Assembly (NCBI GenBank): GCA_030141605.1
Contig: JAQGDQ010001392.1
Span: forward strand, 1 to 40,000
DNA: 40,000 bases
Reading direction: 5' to 3'
DNA from: Tubiluchus corallicola
Lineage: Eukaryota > Priapulida > Priapulimorpha > Priapulimorphida > Tubiluchidae
Shown here in pieces: positions 25,391 to 37,830 of this stretch (position 1 is its first letter; the number at the start of each line of letters is the position of its first letter). Below the pieces are notes generated by a model. The model was not told the origin of the DNA and made no database searches. It saw nothing but the letters and a program-made list of their open reading frames with translations. Position numbers and translations under genes: made by a program.

Positions 25391-26211
25391 CACCAAACAT
25401 GAAGGCAAAACACAGGTTTGAAATATTAGTGTCTCGTCAAGCGTTTATCATTAATGAACTTATCCTTTCATCACAATAAATTTGACGCATTTGTGGACAA
25501 TCATATTTATGTGTTTTTATTCCCAGAAGTGTACGCGCGTGCAAGTACTAGTTGACGTGCAGCTGAATAAAATATGATATAGTTAGTAACGTGCTGCATT
25601 TGAAATTGCTGCATGGATTGCACGCGGTCTGCTGTTATAAAAGTTAAAAGCCTGCGTACGATCGTTTTTTAAGTTATGTACCGACTCGTGTATTCCTGAA
25701 TACAGACTTTAACATTTAAAATTATTATCTTATTTACGAGAAACGAAACCGGCTTGTATTTACGAAAAGAAATGAATAAATAAGCAAAAGTGAAGAAAAG
25801 ATTAATAAGTAAATAAATAGTACCTTAGCTAGGTACCTTAGTTACTGCTAGTGTACCTTGGTTAGCTACACTGAATGATTTAACGCATTGTATCATGCTT
25901 ACAATCATTATTTTTATGGCAAATAAAGATATTTATACATAAATAAATAAACAGGTAAGCAAGGAAGGAAGCAAACATGGAAACAAATGGGAAGATGGAC
26001 GGACAGACAGACAAACAGACTTACTATTGCTACTAACGTGCACTACTACAGATGTTACTTTAGCAATTAAGAAAACATAAACAAAAGTAACAAGCATTAC
26101 AGCGCCACTGTATGGTAACTCATAAGCACACAATGAAAAAATGAATTTATAATAAACGGAACTGATTAAATGTGGCGATTATCTAGTTCAATGCTAAAAT
26201 CTCCTCTATAA
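25391..26211. other. Spacer, no supported gene
   Basis: AT-rich. A minus-strand frame at 26133-26034 begins with a hydrophobic signal-like segment, but its splice phase does not fit the receptor (see rejected list). Confidence 0.35.
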
Positions 26212-26215
26212 TTAA

Positions 26216-27285
26216 AGCAAAACCGGACCCAATCTTAAACTGTATGTCAAAACAACCTACTCTTTAAAATATCGAAAGGAAACATACTATTTTTTCAACA
26301 ATGACTTACGTGAAAGTATAATTACCACACAAACGCAATTTCACGTTCGCGCTACTAGTTCTTCGCTGTTACGTGAATTTCGCCATTCGCTAGTTAGATG
26401 GGGACTTCGGAAAGGCACTGCACAAAAAACAGGTGCTGAACCTCTCATTTTTGAAGTGTTTGTTTGTGACGTATTGCGCACGTTTGACATCTCATACGTG
26501 AGCACAGCGGTAAATTTTAAATTTGAGTTTTTATTCAAGTACTTAAACAGTTACAGAAACGATTTGTTTAATTTTACCACAGTTGCTTATATTTCTAAAA
26601 TTACACATTCTTTATACTCCATTCAATGCAGATAATTCTCGATTTCATGCATCTTCTATAATGGGTTATAATTTGCTATCTATTTGTAACGAGTACAAAA
26701 CTTTCTACGCAATAAAAAATGTTCTTTCTAAAGTTTTTTCTGTACTTAGATGTAAGTGGTAATATTAGCAAAGAACAAGTACGGATTGTAAATTTCATTA
26801 AAGAAGTTATGTGGGCGCTAGAACGTAATTGTTTTGATTTTTTGACATTAATGAGTTATACGCCATACTAACATATCTTACTCTCACTTAATTGTATATA
26901 TTCACCTTGCTTACTAATCTTGTTAATTAATGTTATTTTACTTGTTGATCTGTTTGTATAATGTGAGGAATTACGAGTATGGCGTACCACGAGTTCGAAA
27001 AAATGATACATATATTATCTTAAGACTTGCCGAGTTCACACTGAATATCTTACAGTAGCACTGTGCTTCAACACGTGCAACACGCTCGCGTAATATTTTG
27101 CTGTTGAAAATTATGTTCATTTATGATGGCATTACTAGTTAGGCTTGGTTGCCGTTAATTAAGATTTTAATCTAGTATTTAATTATTAGAAATTAAAGCT
27201 TTTGTCAGTATTAAATGTGTTAAAATGTATGCTTTTTATCGGACTTGAAAATGGGGTAATATATGAAAAATCATCCTGTCTTCCT
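26216..27285 (-). mobile_element. TTAA-MITE family 1, copy split by a 473-bp insertion
   Basis: Outer flanks are TTAA (26212-26215 and 27286-27289). The right end GCAAAACCGGACCCAATC is at 26217 and the left end AAAAATCATCCTGTCTTCCT is at 27285 in minus orientation. The element is colinear with the reference except for the insertion 26547-27019. Confidence 0.85.
26547..27019. mobile_element. Insertion of 473 bp within a MITE, flanked by TTAA
   Basis: TTAA at 26543-26546 and 27020-27023 bounds foreign sequence exactly where the family consensus has a single TTAA. The ends (ACAGTTACAG and ATATTATC) are not inverted repeats of each other. The interior has a 10-bp inverted pair ACGCCATACT/AGTATGGCGT (near 26870 and 26977). 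Non-coding. Confidence 0.65.
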
Positions 27286-27289
27286 TTAA

Positions 27290-27859
27290 TAAATTGCTCC
27301 GAATATTTTTTGCAGAACTGAAACATCTCTTGATTTCGAATCGAAGCAGTCCCTACTTTTGAAATTCCGAACTAATGCACCTCCGTAAGCTCAGCCATCA
27401 CTTGCATTAATGCACCTTCCCATAAGCCCAGGCATCAATCGGGCACCAACATCGCTTACCAACGAAAATAAACTCTCCACTGTGTGGCATCATTAAGCAG
27501 CGAATTACTTGCATATATAAACAGAGAAATTTATCCCACTTCGAGAACGCTTGAAGTGCGGCATTCTCAACTGAAGTTGTTTGGATGCCGCGGCGGTGCG
27601 TTTGATTTGGTAGGAAATCCAAGCGATACAGTTTCCAAACAAGATTTGACACAAAAATGTAGGATAAACGCATTTTCATTGCTTTAATTCCTACTACTGC
27701 ATGGCCACCGATCTATGTTTTGATGCTTTCTTCATCAAAACTGAAACGTCCCAAAACGGAAGCGGTGCTGACATGCCAATAACATAGCGGTGTCTAGTTT
27801 TTCGTTAGATTAGGGCTGTGTTTAGCTGTCTTGAGGGCAGATTTTTTTATTTTGGAAAA
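27290..27859. other. Spacer with a small 35-bp tandem duplication
   Basis: GCACCT-CC-TAAGC-CAG-CATCA occurs twice at about 27377-27440. No gene recognised. Confidence 0.45.
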
Positions 27860-28238
27860 AGCCTTTTCACAGTTTCAGTGATTGATGATGATCATAAAAA
27901 GGTCAACGGTTATGTGTACCAGACAACGTATTTGTGTACACTTGACAACGCCTCGCAGTCCATTCTTTTGTAAGAGCAGCAGTTTTAACAGGTATCTAGA
28001 ACCTTCTAGTTCATTTTTTTTATCCCAAGCAAGATCCTGCTAATAAATCATTCCATGCACAGACTAATGCATAACTAAGTAAAGTCCACGTAAAACATCT
28101 GACGTTACTGAACTGACGTGGCAGACGGCTTTGCTTTACCCACACGTCAGTGACGGTTTCAGTTAAGACTGTTGCTGTGGTACTTAACCTATGACCTATA
28201 ACAGCTGCTCGTGGACACAACGAATTTGTGAAAAGACT
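27860..28238 (-). mobile_element. TA-flanked MITE (family 4), longest copy (379 bp)
   Basis: Inverted ends AGCCTTTTCACAGTTTC at left, and AGTCTTTTCACAAATTC on the other strand at right; TA follows at 28239-28240 and the left TA has decayed to AA. Contains the GCAAGATCCTGCTA segment missing from the 22738 copy. Confidence 0.85.
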
Positions 28239-29167
28239 TACTTTGCCTGCCCAATGTCTACATTCTACAATAGACGCAATGGGCTTACTGATGACGACAA
28301 TGACTTGAGTAAAATATAACTTCATTCAAAACGTGTTTTACTATGAAAATTTTACCCTTTCCTGGATGGCAGAGCTGTGATGTCATGAAAAGTCACTCCA
28401 TTTAAAACAAAGCTTCTGTGAAATTGGATGTTTAAATCTGGCATTGATCTCTCAAATCTTACAGCAAATCTCAGCTAATCTGCATCGTAATCTATTCAAA
28501 TTCATCATCTGTTGTCATAGTTGGAAAGCATAGAAAAGACCTGACATTTTATTCTTTATCTATAATTGCCAGACTACGTTCTATTAGTTTATGCGTTTCA
28601 ACTTCTTCAAAATGTATGGATATCATTTTGTTTTTTCAAGGTTTCAAAACGGAAGCTTAGCGGTGCCACCAGCTCTGGTGATTGTGTAGGCATGCCATCA
28701 ACTTTAGTCGTTAACTTGCCGAGAAAATAATAAAATTGTAGGAAAAATGTACCAAAAAATTGGAGTGGGTGCCATTACTCACTTAACTGACCAAGCGTTT
28801 GCAAAGCGAATGCCTTGAAACTGATTCCAGATTTTGGGCGTCACACTACAATCCTGCGAATGGCATGTTCTCAGATGAAAAATATTCTGTTTTGGAATTT
28901 CGCAGACAAATTAAGTTAACACCTACTCCAACTTAAGCTGCATTATCATGTTATATCGTGTATCATTTTAGTCTAACCAGTAAGCAGCTTTCAGAAGGTT
29001 GGGTCAACTAAAGTTTAACTCATTTTGGATAACTCAGGTGAAAAAATTATGACGCGCATATAACTCGCTTTGTACGAATATTTGTGCACACATAAATAGG
29101 TGTAGTTAATGAGTTAATGATATACTAATGATATTTATGAATATGGAAAATAACTTATTTTACTTTC
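28239..29167. other. Spacer, no supported feature
   Basis: AT-rich; nothing recognised. Confidence 0.4.
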
Positions 29168-29480
29168 ATGCGTGAGCACAGCGGTAATTCGAAATTTGAA
29201 TTCTTATCTTAAAGTTGTATTATACTAAATGTTGTACAGTAGTACTGCACTTCAATTTTCGCTTTCACAAACACGTTCAACACGCTCTTGGGATATTTTT
29301 GCTGTTGAAAATTGTGTTCGTTTGTGACATCATTACTAGTTGATTTGCCCGCCGTTAATTTAGTTTTTAACCTATTATTTAATTATCAGACATGCTTTGT
29401 CATTATTTTATGTGTTAAATTGTATACCTTTTTCTCTACTTCAAAATGGGATAGGATACAAAAAGTCGTCCTGTTTTGAT
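29168..29480 (-). mobile_element. TTAA-MITE family 1, left half
   Basis: In minus orientation the family left half, from the GTGAGCACAGCGGTAA block to the terminus GTCCTGTTTTGAT, followed by TTAA (29481-29484). The other half is missing. Confidence 0.8.
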
Positions 29481-29854
29481 TTAATTTTATTTATTTCTTA
29501 TTTTTCAATACTCCTAACACGTCAGCTAATTCTCCACACTGGTCAGGGTCACTACTATAGAATTACACCATCACTTGCGCATGAATATTCATTGTACTTA
29601 GCTGAAAGAGATTTCAACAGTGAAGGCTAGAAGTATCAACTGCTACTACAGTGCTTGTGTGTGTGACATTAAAATAAATTAGATGAGACAGGAACCATTG
29701 CTGATAGAATGCACAATAGCACAATGTTTATAAAAAGAATATAAGCACACACTGCTATAAGCACAATTGTAGGTGCGCGATTTTTGCATGGGAATGTTGC
29801 TAAAGAACGTTGTACATGTTTTTTTACTGTATATTTGCTTGGTCGCTCAGTCAC

Positions 29855-30130
29855 TTACTCACACATTCGTTCGTTCGTTTGTTTGTTTGTTTGTTTGTTG
29901 GTTCGTTTGTCCGTCTGTCCGTTCGCTCATTTACTCATTCGCTCGTTCGTTCGTTCGTTAGTTAGTTAGTTAGTTCATTCGTTCGCTCGTTCGTTGGTTC
30001 ACTCATTAATTCGGCCGTTCGTTCATTCATTCATTCAATTGTTCGTTCGTTCGTTCGTTCGTTCGTTCGTTCGTTCATTCGTTTGTTCATTCGTTTGGTT
30101 CTCTATTAATTCATCAATTCATGCACTTAC
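29855..30130. repeat. (GTTC/ATTC)n tetranucleotide repeat
   Basis: Imperfect TTCG, TTCA, TTTG and TTAG units, the complement of the GAAY repeats at 12183 and 22020. Confidence 0.92.
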
Positions 30131-30539
30131 ACTCTACCAGCGAACGAATGAATTAATACAAGTTATACATTCTTTCAATCAATTGTTAGTTCTTCGATTT
30201 GTTGCCATTTCAAACACTTAAAATGATGTACCCCTTTACGCCACTTGGAGATATCCATTCAGTTTATTCCTCTACAATGATAGAATCAGTAACTTGTCAT
30301 AGAGAGGTTTGAATCAAATGTCCAAAGTGCATAGCATGTCCAGTGTCCAACTCACTTAATATGCCTGTCACAATCTGCAACTGGCCTTGTTAACATTCAG
30401 CAAGGCAAAGCTTACAAAGCGTTGATGCTGATAATATAATTATCAAGCAGCTTCTAAAGTACACTACCGCCAAGTAGTATGGGTGTTTGCTTCAAGTCTC
30501 TAATAAAATCCCTTGTAGCTTTCTTACATTCAGCCAGTA
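30131..30539. other. Spacer, no supported feature
   Basis: Nothing recognised. Confidence 0.35.
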
Positions 30540-30735
30540 CTTTAAATTTATTTTACTGATATTACTTAAATTTTAAAAAAATATAACAAAAAAATTTGCA
30601 AAGAACTGCCTATAAAGCATACATTTAAAATACAATGTATAGAATGAATAGAAATTTTCAGGCGTGGTGGTAATCGCCATTTACATGAAAATCATGACGT
30701 AATTGGGACACTTTTCGTAAGCGCGCGCTGCCTAA
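30540..30735 (+). mobile_element. Retroposon fragment related to 19240-19520
   Basis: Shares AAAGAACTGCCTATAAAGCA, TAGAAATTTTCAGGCGTGGT and CACTTTTCGTAAGCGCG with the minus-strand copy at 19335-19490; it lacks the tail. Confidence 0.6.
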
Positions 30736-30847
30736 ACTAATTCAGACTTCTGTAGCTTGCCTAATATTACAAATATACGCAGAAGTATTACTAAATTAGC
30801 CTTCTATTTTTTATAACAACTTATTATACTTTTGGTGAAAATTAACA

Positions 30848-31045
30848 GTGTGCTACTTTTCTTCAAGACGAATGACGTCACTGGAAGAAGATTGTGCATT
30901 GAAAATGAGAGCGAAAAAGCATAAAGCGATCGCGACTTTAAAGTGATTTTACTAGATACGCGAGGCGATTATTGCAGTTTTAATACTCAATCCTCTATCA
31001 TTTTTCGCGAACATTGAAATAAGCCTTTCCTCCCAAAACTTCTTC
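30848..31045 (-). mobile_element. TTAA-MITE family 3, copy 3
   Basis: Minus orientation; shares CGAATGACGTCA (TGACGTCA at 30873-30880), AAAGTGATTTTAC, CAGTTTTAAT, ATTTTTCGCGAA and AATAAGCCTTTCC with copy 1. Both termini unclear. Confidence 0.6.
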
Positions 31046-31171
31046 AATTTCATCTTTTTTGTTTTAAAATAGGACGATACCAATTGTAGATAATGTTAGC
31101 CAGCGCAAAATAATTGCAGCTTTAGTGAAAACACAGAACGGCTTCCCTAAGTTTCTAAGTCTAATATTTAA

Positions 31172-31430
31172 AGCACAAGAAAACAAACACTTTACTTACA
31201 CAAAGCTGAAAAAATTTCATCCATTTTTACATCAGGTCCTTTGAAAGAAGTTTAGATAGCATTGGGGAAAGTTTGAAAAAATAATCAGAGCATTCGTAGC
31301 GCAGGGACTCTTCGTTAACTAAGCAGAAGTTCAAATTACGTAATATTGTCAATAAGATCAATAATATGTTTTTGGTGAGTCTGTGGTGCACACTCGGATG
31401 GCGATGCAGTGTCATTTTCCCAGATGACGC
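31172..31430 (-). mobile_element. TTAA-MITE family 2, right half
   Basis: TTAA at 31168-31171, then AGCACAAGAAAAC and the family right half in minus orientation up to GGTGCACACTCGGATGGCGA. Confidence 0.75.
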
Positions 31431-32002
31431 GGATATAAGACGCTGATGCGATGTCACGAAATTGGACTCTACGTCACACTGACGTCACAGACGAACACAG
31501 CAGTTCATGATTATGCTTATCACGGTACCGGGTCTATTTGTCGGTCATGGGAATGTGAGGAAAAGGCGCCATTGCCAGTCTCAATGGAGTCGCTTAGCCG
31601 CGAGTAGTTTTGAAAGTTTAACAAAATTTAACTCTCCCAGGTAATTATTATTTAATCTAAGCTTCGATTTAAAAAAAAGCTCTTGTGGAACTCAATATTT
31701 TAGATCGTGCTTTATTTTGATCTAAAGTCCAGTTTTCCTGTAACAAACGCACGTATACTTGCCTGCAAGCAACTGCGTATTAAAGAACTTGAAGAATAAT
31801 TGCATGTTGAAGGCGTATCCAGGCCGCGAAGAAGGGCTGAATAATTTAATTGTGATATGACCTCTTTACATCTTTTCTCTTTTGTCCTGAATCCTCTAAT
31901 TCCAAATCTAAATTTACAGCTTTTTCAAAATGGCGGCTTAAGTCTCACAAATTAACATAGGATGCAATAAAATTCAGAAACTCGTAATAATCGCTGCCAT
32001 TT
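31431..32002. other. Spacer, no supported feature
   Basis: A TGACGTCA site at 31480-31487 is present; no gene or known repeat recognised. Confidence 0.35.
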
Positions 32003-32218
<216 letters not shown>

Positions 32219-32719
32219 TTTTTAGCTTTTATTTTAAAGGTCTAAGTGTTAAGCTTTCGTCCACCCAACTTGGTTGCAGTATCTGTAACATGATAAACTG
32301 GTGTATGCTGATGATGTTTGTTTCTTAGCAACAACGATTACGATCAAGCAGAAACTGGTTGATGTATGTTTACAGTATGCTGAAAAAGCAAGATATAAAA
32401 ATCAATGTAGCTAAAACTGTAAACACTCTTTGGCGCACATTATAATATACCTAAAATTATAATCATAGAGAAGAGAGTTTCTGACCAGTACGTTCGACAG
32501 CTACGCCACTAGGTTATCAAAACAAATTATGCAAGTGTATCAATATTATAGTATTTACCCTACGCACTCCTATTTAGACATTTAACAAAACTCCGTGGAA
32601 ATCATTTCTGCATTGTAGATAAGCTTTATATACAGGAAGAACAGTAGGAGGATTTCAAAACTTGATTGCGTAATCAAACAATATACTTCAAGTACATCCC
32701 AATAATTTTGAAGTATATC
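32219..32719. other. Spacer, no supported feature
   Basis: Nothing recognised. Confidence 0.35.
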
Positions 32720-33172
32720 CCAAAGAACTTTCCATGCAAAGTTATACTACTTAGCATTACGCTGGCCTGTTTGAAAGACTTGGCTAATTAGAAAAGAAAA
32801 TTCTTATTAATTTAAAATATTCGTGCCATTTGTTAAAACGACACTGCATCACCATCCCAGTGTGCACACTGACGCACTAAAAACGCATTATTAATCTTAC
32901 TAACAATGTAAAGTAATTTATACTTTTCTTAGTTAGGAAACAGTCCGCTACGAATGTGCTGATCAAACTATTTTTTCAAACTTTACTCAATATTTTCTAA
33001 ACTTAGCGTTAAAATGGCTGCACGTAACGGTGATCCGGAAAGTTCAAGTTTACAAGTTTAATACGACGTTACTGCTAACGCAAGCCCCGTATGTAACAAG
33101 ACAGCATGTAAGTGATATAAAATTTCAATATGAACTTTTTTCAGCTTTATTTATGTAAAGTGGCCTTGTCCT
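32720..33172 (+). mobile_element. TTAA-MITE family 2, right part
   Basis: Colinear with 33440-33887: AAAGAACTTTCCATGCAAAG, AATCTTACTAACAATGTAAA, GCTACGAATGTGCTGATCAA, GACGTTACTGCTAACGCAAG. Ends GGCCTTGTCCT followed by TTAA (33173-33176). Left part missing. Confidence 0.8.
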
Positions 33173-33221
33173 TTAACTTTTGGACTGTACTCTAATTGCA
33201 GTGTTCTTTTAGACTAGTTAA

Positions 33222-33887
33222 AGGACAAGAAAAGTGGTACCTGAAGTAGGTTTTAGTAAAATTGCCTTAAAATGTTATATTACTTTATAGCAATTTTATA
33301 GGTATATCGTTCTCGCGTTGAAAGGATTTCTTTGTTTGTTTTCATTATAAATCTCCCGCAGTACTGTTCAGACAGCGTCATTACATGACGTCATATACGC
33401 ACAAGGTAAATCAGGGGAAGAAAAAGAAATATTAAACTATGTTCCAAAAAACTTTCCAAGCAAAGTTATATTATTTAGCATTTCGTTTATCTGCTTGAAA
33501 GAATTATGTAACTAGAAAAAATATTACTAATTATCTAAAACGTTTTCGTTTTCGTTTTGTATTCGTAAAATGTTGTTGACTCACCTCCAGGGTGCACCAC
33601 TCTCTAACCAAAAAAGTATTTAAATCTTATTGACAGGATACAGTAATTTAAAATTTTCCTTAGTGACATATATGCTACGAATGCTCTGATTATTTTTTCA
33701 AACTTTACTCAGCGTTGTCTAAACGTGTTTCAAATGACTTATCGTGAAAATGACTGCGTCTCACGGTCGTTTTATACAGCGTTACTGCCGACGCAAGCCC
33801 TGTATACAAGAAGGCAGTACGTATATGGTATAAAATTTTGATACGATTTTTTCAAGTTTAATGTAAGCGGGGGGGCTTTCTTGTGCT
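33222..33887 (+). mobile_element. TTAA-MITE family 2, near-complete copy (666 bp)
   Basis: TTAA at 33218-33221 and TTAG at 33888-33891 flank it. Left end AGGACAAGAAAAG; right end reads AGCACAAGAAAGC inward, giving inverted termini AGSACAAG. Contains TGACGTCA at 33386-33393. Confidence 0.85.
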
Positions 33888-33891
33888 TTAG

Positions 33892-34650
33892 CAAATCGTT
33901 CCTGGCACCAGTGCTGTTAACGGGTGATAAGTGTGGCAAATATTTGAGAATGTAATTGGATTTTATTCGCATATGAGTTGGAGAGGTCACTGGTGAACCA
34001 AAGAACTCTTGTCATAGACGATATCACTAAATTACTGCATTCTATATTGCCACTAATTTTTGTGGTACATCTGTGTATTTTAGGAATTTACGAGGATGAG
34101 TATATATCTGTTATTTGAAGTCATCTATATAAGTGAAACTCAAAATGGCAGTAATTCAAAAAGGAATTAGTCGAATAATATGGCAAACATTTTATTTCTA
34201 ATGACGATGCTTTACATAAGCTTAACCTGATTACTATGGAAAATCGTAGATAAAATTAACTTGTAATTTTCCTTCTAACATTATCCACTACCATAAACAC
34301 TTGCTTCCCGCTTCACGTAATCGTAGCCTATTACTCAAAATTCTAATAAATTAGTCATGCCTAAAATTCGTTACAAACGTTCACCAAAGCCTGTTGTAAT
34401 TAGAACCATAAATAGTAATCAGGAACTTCTTTCCAAATTATATTAAAAGATTTATTGTCTCAATTGGTTTTAAACTGTTTTGCTCACTTTGTGATGTCAT
34501 TCCTCCAAATTTTTATCTTGTAATGCAATGTCTTTTTGCTGTGTTTCATTTATGATTGTATCCCTAGATTTTGAACTAAAACTAGTCGCCACAGTTCCTG
34601 TATATTTTCCTGTTCAAGTCAAGTAAACTTGCGTAAAGTTACTCACGAAA
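33892..34650. other. Spacer, no supported feature
   Basis: AT-rich; nothing recognised. Confidence 0.4.
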
Positions 34651-34775
34651 AATTCTGCACTCTCACCCTTACAAAATGTAATTTATGTAATTTATTTATT
34701 ACATTATGTAAGTTAAAAAATACTTCATTGTTTTAAGGGCCAACACGCCATTTAAGCGCGCATTATTATTGGCTG
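34651..34775. repeat. Direct repeat, copy 1
   Basis: Blocks AATTCTGCACT, TTCATTGTTTTA, CGCCATTTA and GCGCATTATTATTGGC recur in the same order at 35141-35290. Confidence 0.65.
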
Positions 34776-34855
34776 TTCGTTCCGAGAATGATGACCGACA
34801 CTGATGGAAATGAAGACCAGCTTAATATCGTCAACTTTAATGACATTCAAAGTGT

Positions 34856-34915
34856 CACTGTCATTCTCGGCGTCCACACGGTTCTTTAACATTGACAAAC
34901 TCGAGAATGACAGTG
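34856..34915. other. 14-bp perfect inverted repeat
   Basis: CACTGTCATTCTCG (34856-34869) and CGAGAATGACAGTG (34902-34915) with a 32-base loop; a third partial CGAGAATGATGAC occurs at about 34785. Confidence 0.8.
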
Positions 34916-35140
34916 TTTTAAATGACCGTGTTTTGAATCGCAGTGTTTTGATAATTGATTTTTAAATTATTTAAACTATAGGTTTGGATAACACCGAGTA
35001 TGTGTTCTATTCCTGGATAAATTTTCGTCTGTAAATATTTCAGAAAGAGCGGGCAGTCCAGGCACCATAGCTTGCGTTTTTCAAAGTTAGAGTACGAGCG
35101 CAAGTTAGCGTACAAATTTATAAAACTTACGTATGACTCA

Positions 35141-35290
35141 CGGAATTTCTGCACTTACGCACTTATTAAGTATAATTTATGCAGTCGCTTTTTGTTAATA
35201 ATTCATTGTTTTAGTGACCGGGCGCCATTTACGCATGCGCTATAGATGAGCTCTTCTAGCTGAGTCACCAGTGCGCATTATTATTGGCCG
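35141..35290. repeat. Direct repeat, copy 2
   Basis: Second copy of the 34651-34775 segment with about 30 extra bases before GCGCATTATTATTGGC. Contains ACGCATGCGCT at about 35232. It abuts the retrotransposon remnant on its right. Confidence 0.65.
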
Positions 35291-35295
35291 CTCAA

Positions 35296-35935
35296 CGAGA
35301 GACACCAGACAATTGAAAAGCTCATACGTGCCTTCATGACATCCAAACTTGATTATTGCAATTATTTACTTTTTGGACTCCCTGAACATGAAAATCGCAA
35401 ACTCCAACTAATTCAGAACTCTGCTGCCCATCACATTACCAAAACTAGAAAATATGATCATATTGCACCCATTCTAAGAGAGTTACATTGGTTGCCAATA
35501 AAGTTAAGAAATTCAATTTAGAATTCTTTGATACACCTACAAAATACTACATGGTTTGGCACCTGCATACCTTACTGATCTTTTAATACGCCGTAACATA
35601 GGTCGTACACTGCATTCTAATGCAATGAACAAATTAATTTACATCAGCCAATCCCTGATACAGTTTTCTACGATGAAAAAGCTTTCTCTGTCTGTGCTCC
35701 GAAACTCTGAAATAAGATACCCGTTGCTATACGTTCTACAAATTCATTAGATTGTTTTAAACACCATCTCAAAAACACATCTGTTTAATTTATACTTTTT
35801 ATGGTGAATAATTTTTAATTTTTTAATGTCTTTTAAATTTCGTTTCTTATGAATTTTAAATGTATTTAATTGTTCAGTGTGCTGAGATTTTAAATCATGT
35901 AGTGCGGTATATAAATATATTTTACATTAAATTAC
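35296..35935 (+). pseudogene. Non-LTR retrotransposon remnant, 3' end of reverse transcriptase ORF
   Basis: Frames with stops and shifts read IEKLIRAFMTSKLDYCNYLL, KLQLIQNSAAHHITKTRKYD, ILRELHWLP, then APAYLTDLL, then AFSVCAPKL and IPVAIRSTNSLDCFKHHLKT. These are the C-terminal signatures of a CR1/L2/Jockey-type LINE polyprotein after the catalytic domain. A 3' tail GTGCGGTATATAAATATATT follows. 5'-truncated and inactive. Confidence 0.9.
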
Positions 35936-36404
35936 AGTACCTCCGTTAACGAAGACAAATTGACATTGACATGTTAAATTATTATTAAGTTTTATCAATT
36001 TTAAGATGCTGGGTTGCATATCGAGTAGACTCGTAATCATTCTACCAGCGTGTTGCTACTCGGCTCTTAGAGTCTAAATGACGGGAAGAACTCGCTGGTT
36101 TAAATTTTAATTGCTTGGCAAAAATGATGCGTGAAGTATGAACACAGCTGCAGTTTAATGAGAGAATATTATTCTTCGTATTATTATTGAACGATAGCAT
36201 GACACAAGATTATGCAAATATGATAATCGTATTATTAGCATAAAATAGCGAGTGGTCTGCCTCTGAACCTGGATGTATATGCAGGCCTACAGGTTGCTAC
36301 CCACGGTCACAGAACGCTGTAGCAGAACAAATATAATTACAAAAGATAACATAGCTTCACAACTTCTTTATAGAAAATTTTTTCGTTCGTTAAACGTTTG
36401 AAGG
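35936..36404. other. Spacer, no supported feature
   Basis: Nothing recognised. Confidence 0.4.
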
Positions 36405-36575
36405 AAAAGCTAAGGCTCCCGGGAAGTTGAGCTTATTTTAATATTTGAGAAAATAGTTAGAAAGTTTCAACAGTAAAATTGTGATAAGTGCGTCGTGTAA
36501 TTAGTAAAATCAATTTAAAGTCGCGATCACTTCACGCTTGGCCGCGCTCATTTTGAACGAAAAATTACGTCATCC
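36405..36575 (+). mobile_element. TTAA-MITE family 3, copy 2
   Basis: Shares AAGGAAAAGCTAAGGCTC, GGGAAGTTGAGCTTATTT, GTGCGTCGTGTAATTAGTAA and CGCGATCACTTCACGCTTGG with copy 1 at 10643. Ends close to the start of a TAG microsatellite. Confidence 0.65.
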
Positions 36576-36594
36576 GGTCACCGTGCAATATAGG

Positions 36595-36985
<391 letters not shown>

Positions 36986-37699
36986 AGGATAGCAGAATTG
37001 AAACATTTCATAGTCGCACAATTTATACTTTTCAGAAAACATTATGCAAAGGTTAAAAAAGTTCGTAATAACAAATTTTCGTTCAGTGTCAGTGAAAACA
37101 AGATATGAAGATAGTTATTATATGTAAGTAAGCCGCCCAGTACTTATTGTACGCTCACAGCCTCGAAGACTAATAATGGTTATCTGTAATTATACTGTGT
37201 AGTACTTACGAATTTTGAGATATAATCCTATGGATTAAACTATGTAAGTACTTTAAAGTTGTTGCTAATTGATCCTATGAATAGATTTTACATAAACACC
37301 GTTAAACACAAAGATTTAATCAACTAAAATAGAGGAACTTCTGAGCTGAACTGCAGAAGTTTCGTTACGCGTGCCTTCGTGCTGTCCATCAGCTTACATC
37401 ATTTTTTAAAATACGACCACAGCGAGGTTCGCTTGGCGGGAGATAAAAGTGATTTAATTTTTTTTTCATTTTTGTGCGTGTGTATGGTGTGGTATTTTTA
37501 GTAGTTTAAAGTGTAGATTAGTATAAAATGAATGTTATTTGAGGACTGAAGTGCAGTAACTGTAGGTAAATTAAAAAATGGGTTGTTGGCATGATACATA
37601 GAAACACATAGAAACACACAAACTAAAAACGAGAAAAAAGTTGTTTAAAAAATGCAAATGTTGATGTCATTTGTGATGTGATGTTCATTATGACTGTTT
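36986..37699. other. Spacer, no supported feature
   Basis: Nothing recognised. Confidence 0.4.
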
Positions 37700-37830
37700 A
37701 TAATAATGATCATGATCATGATGATGATGATGATGATGATGACGACGAAAAAAATTATAATAATTTGATGATGATTATTATAGTAATAATGTCGACAATG
37801 ACGGCAATGATGATGATGATGATGGCGGCA
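37700..37830. repeat. (GAT)n imperfect microsatellite
   Basis: GAT, GAC and AAT triplets with interruptions. Confidence 0.9.

Noticed and set aside
25933-26133. Minus-strand frame with a hydrophobic start (MLVTFVYVFLIAKVTSVVV) as the receptor signal-peptide exon
   Set aside because: The donor GTAAGT ends the frame in phase 1, while the receptor exon at 20456 needs phase 2; no intermediate exon was seen.
27407-27687. Overlapping frames on both strands (90 and 67 residues)
   Set aside because: No recognisable domain or splice context; a small tandem duplication covers part of it.
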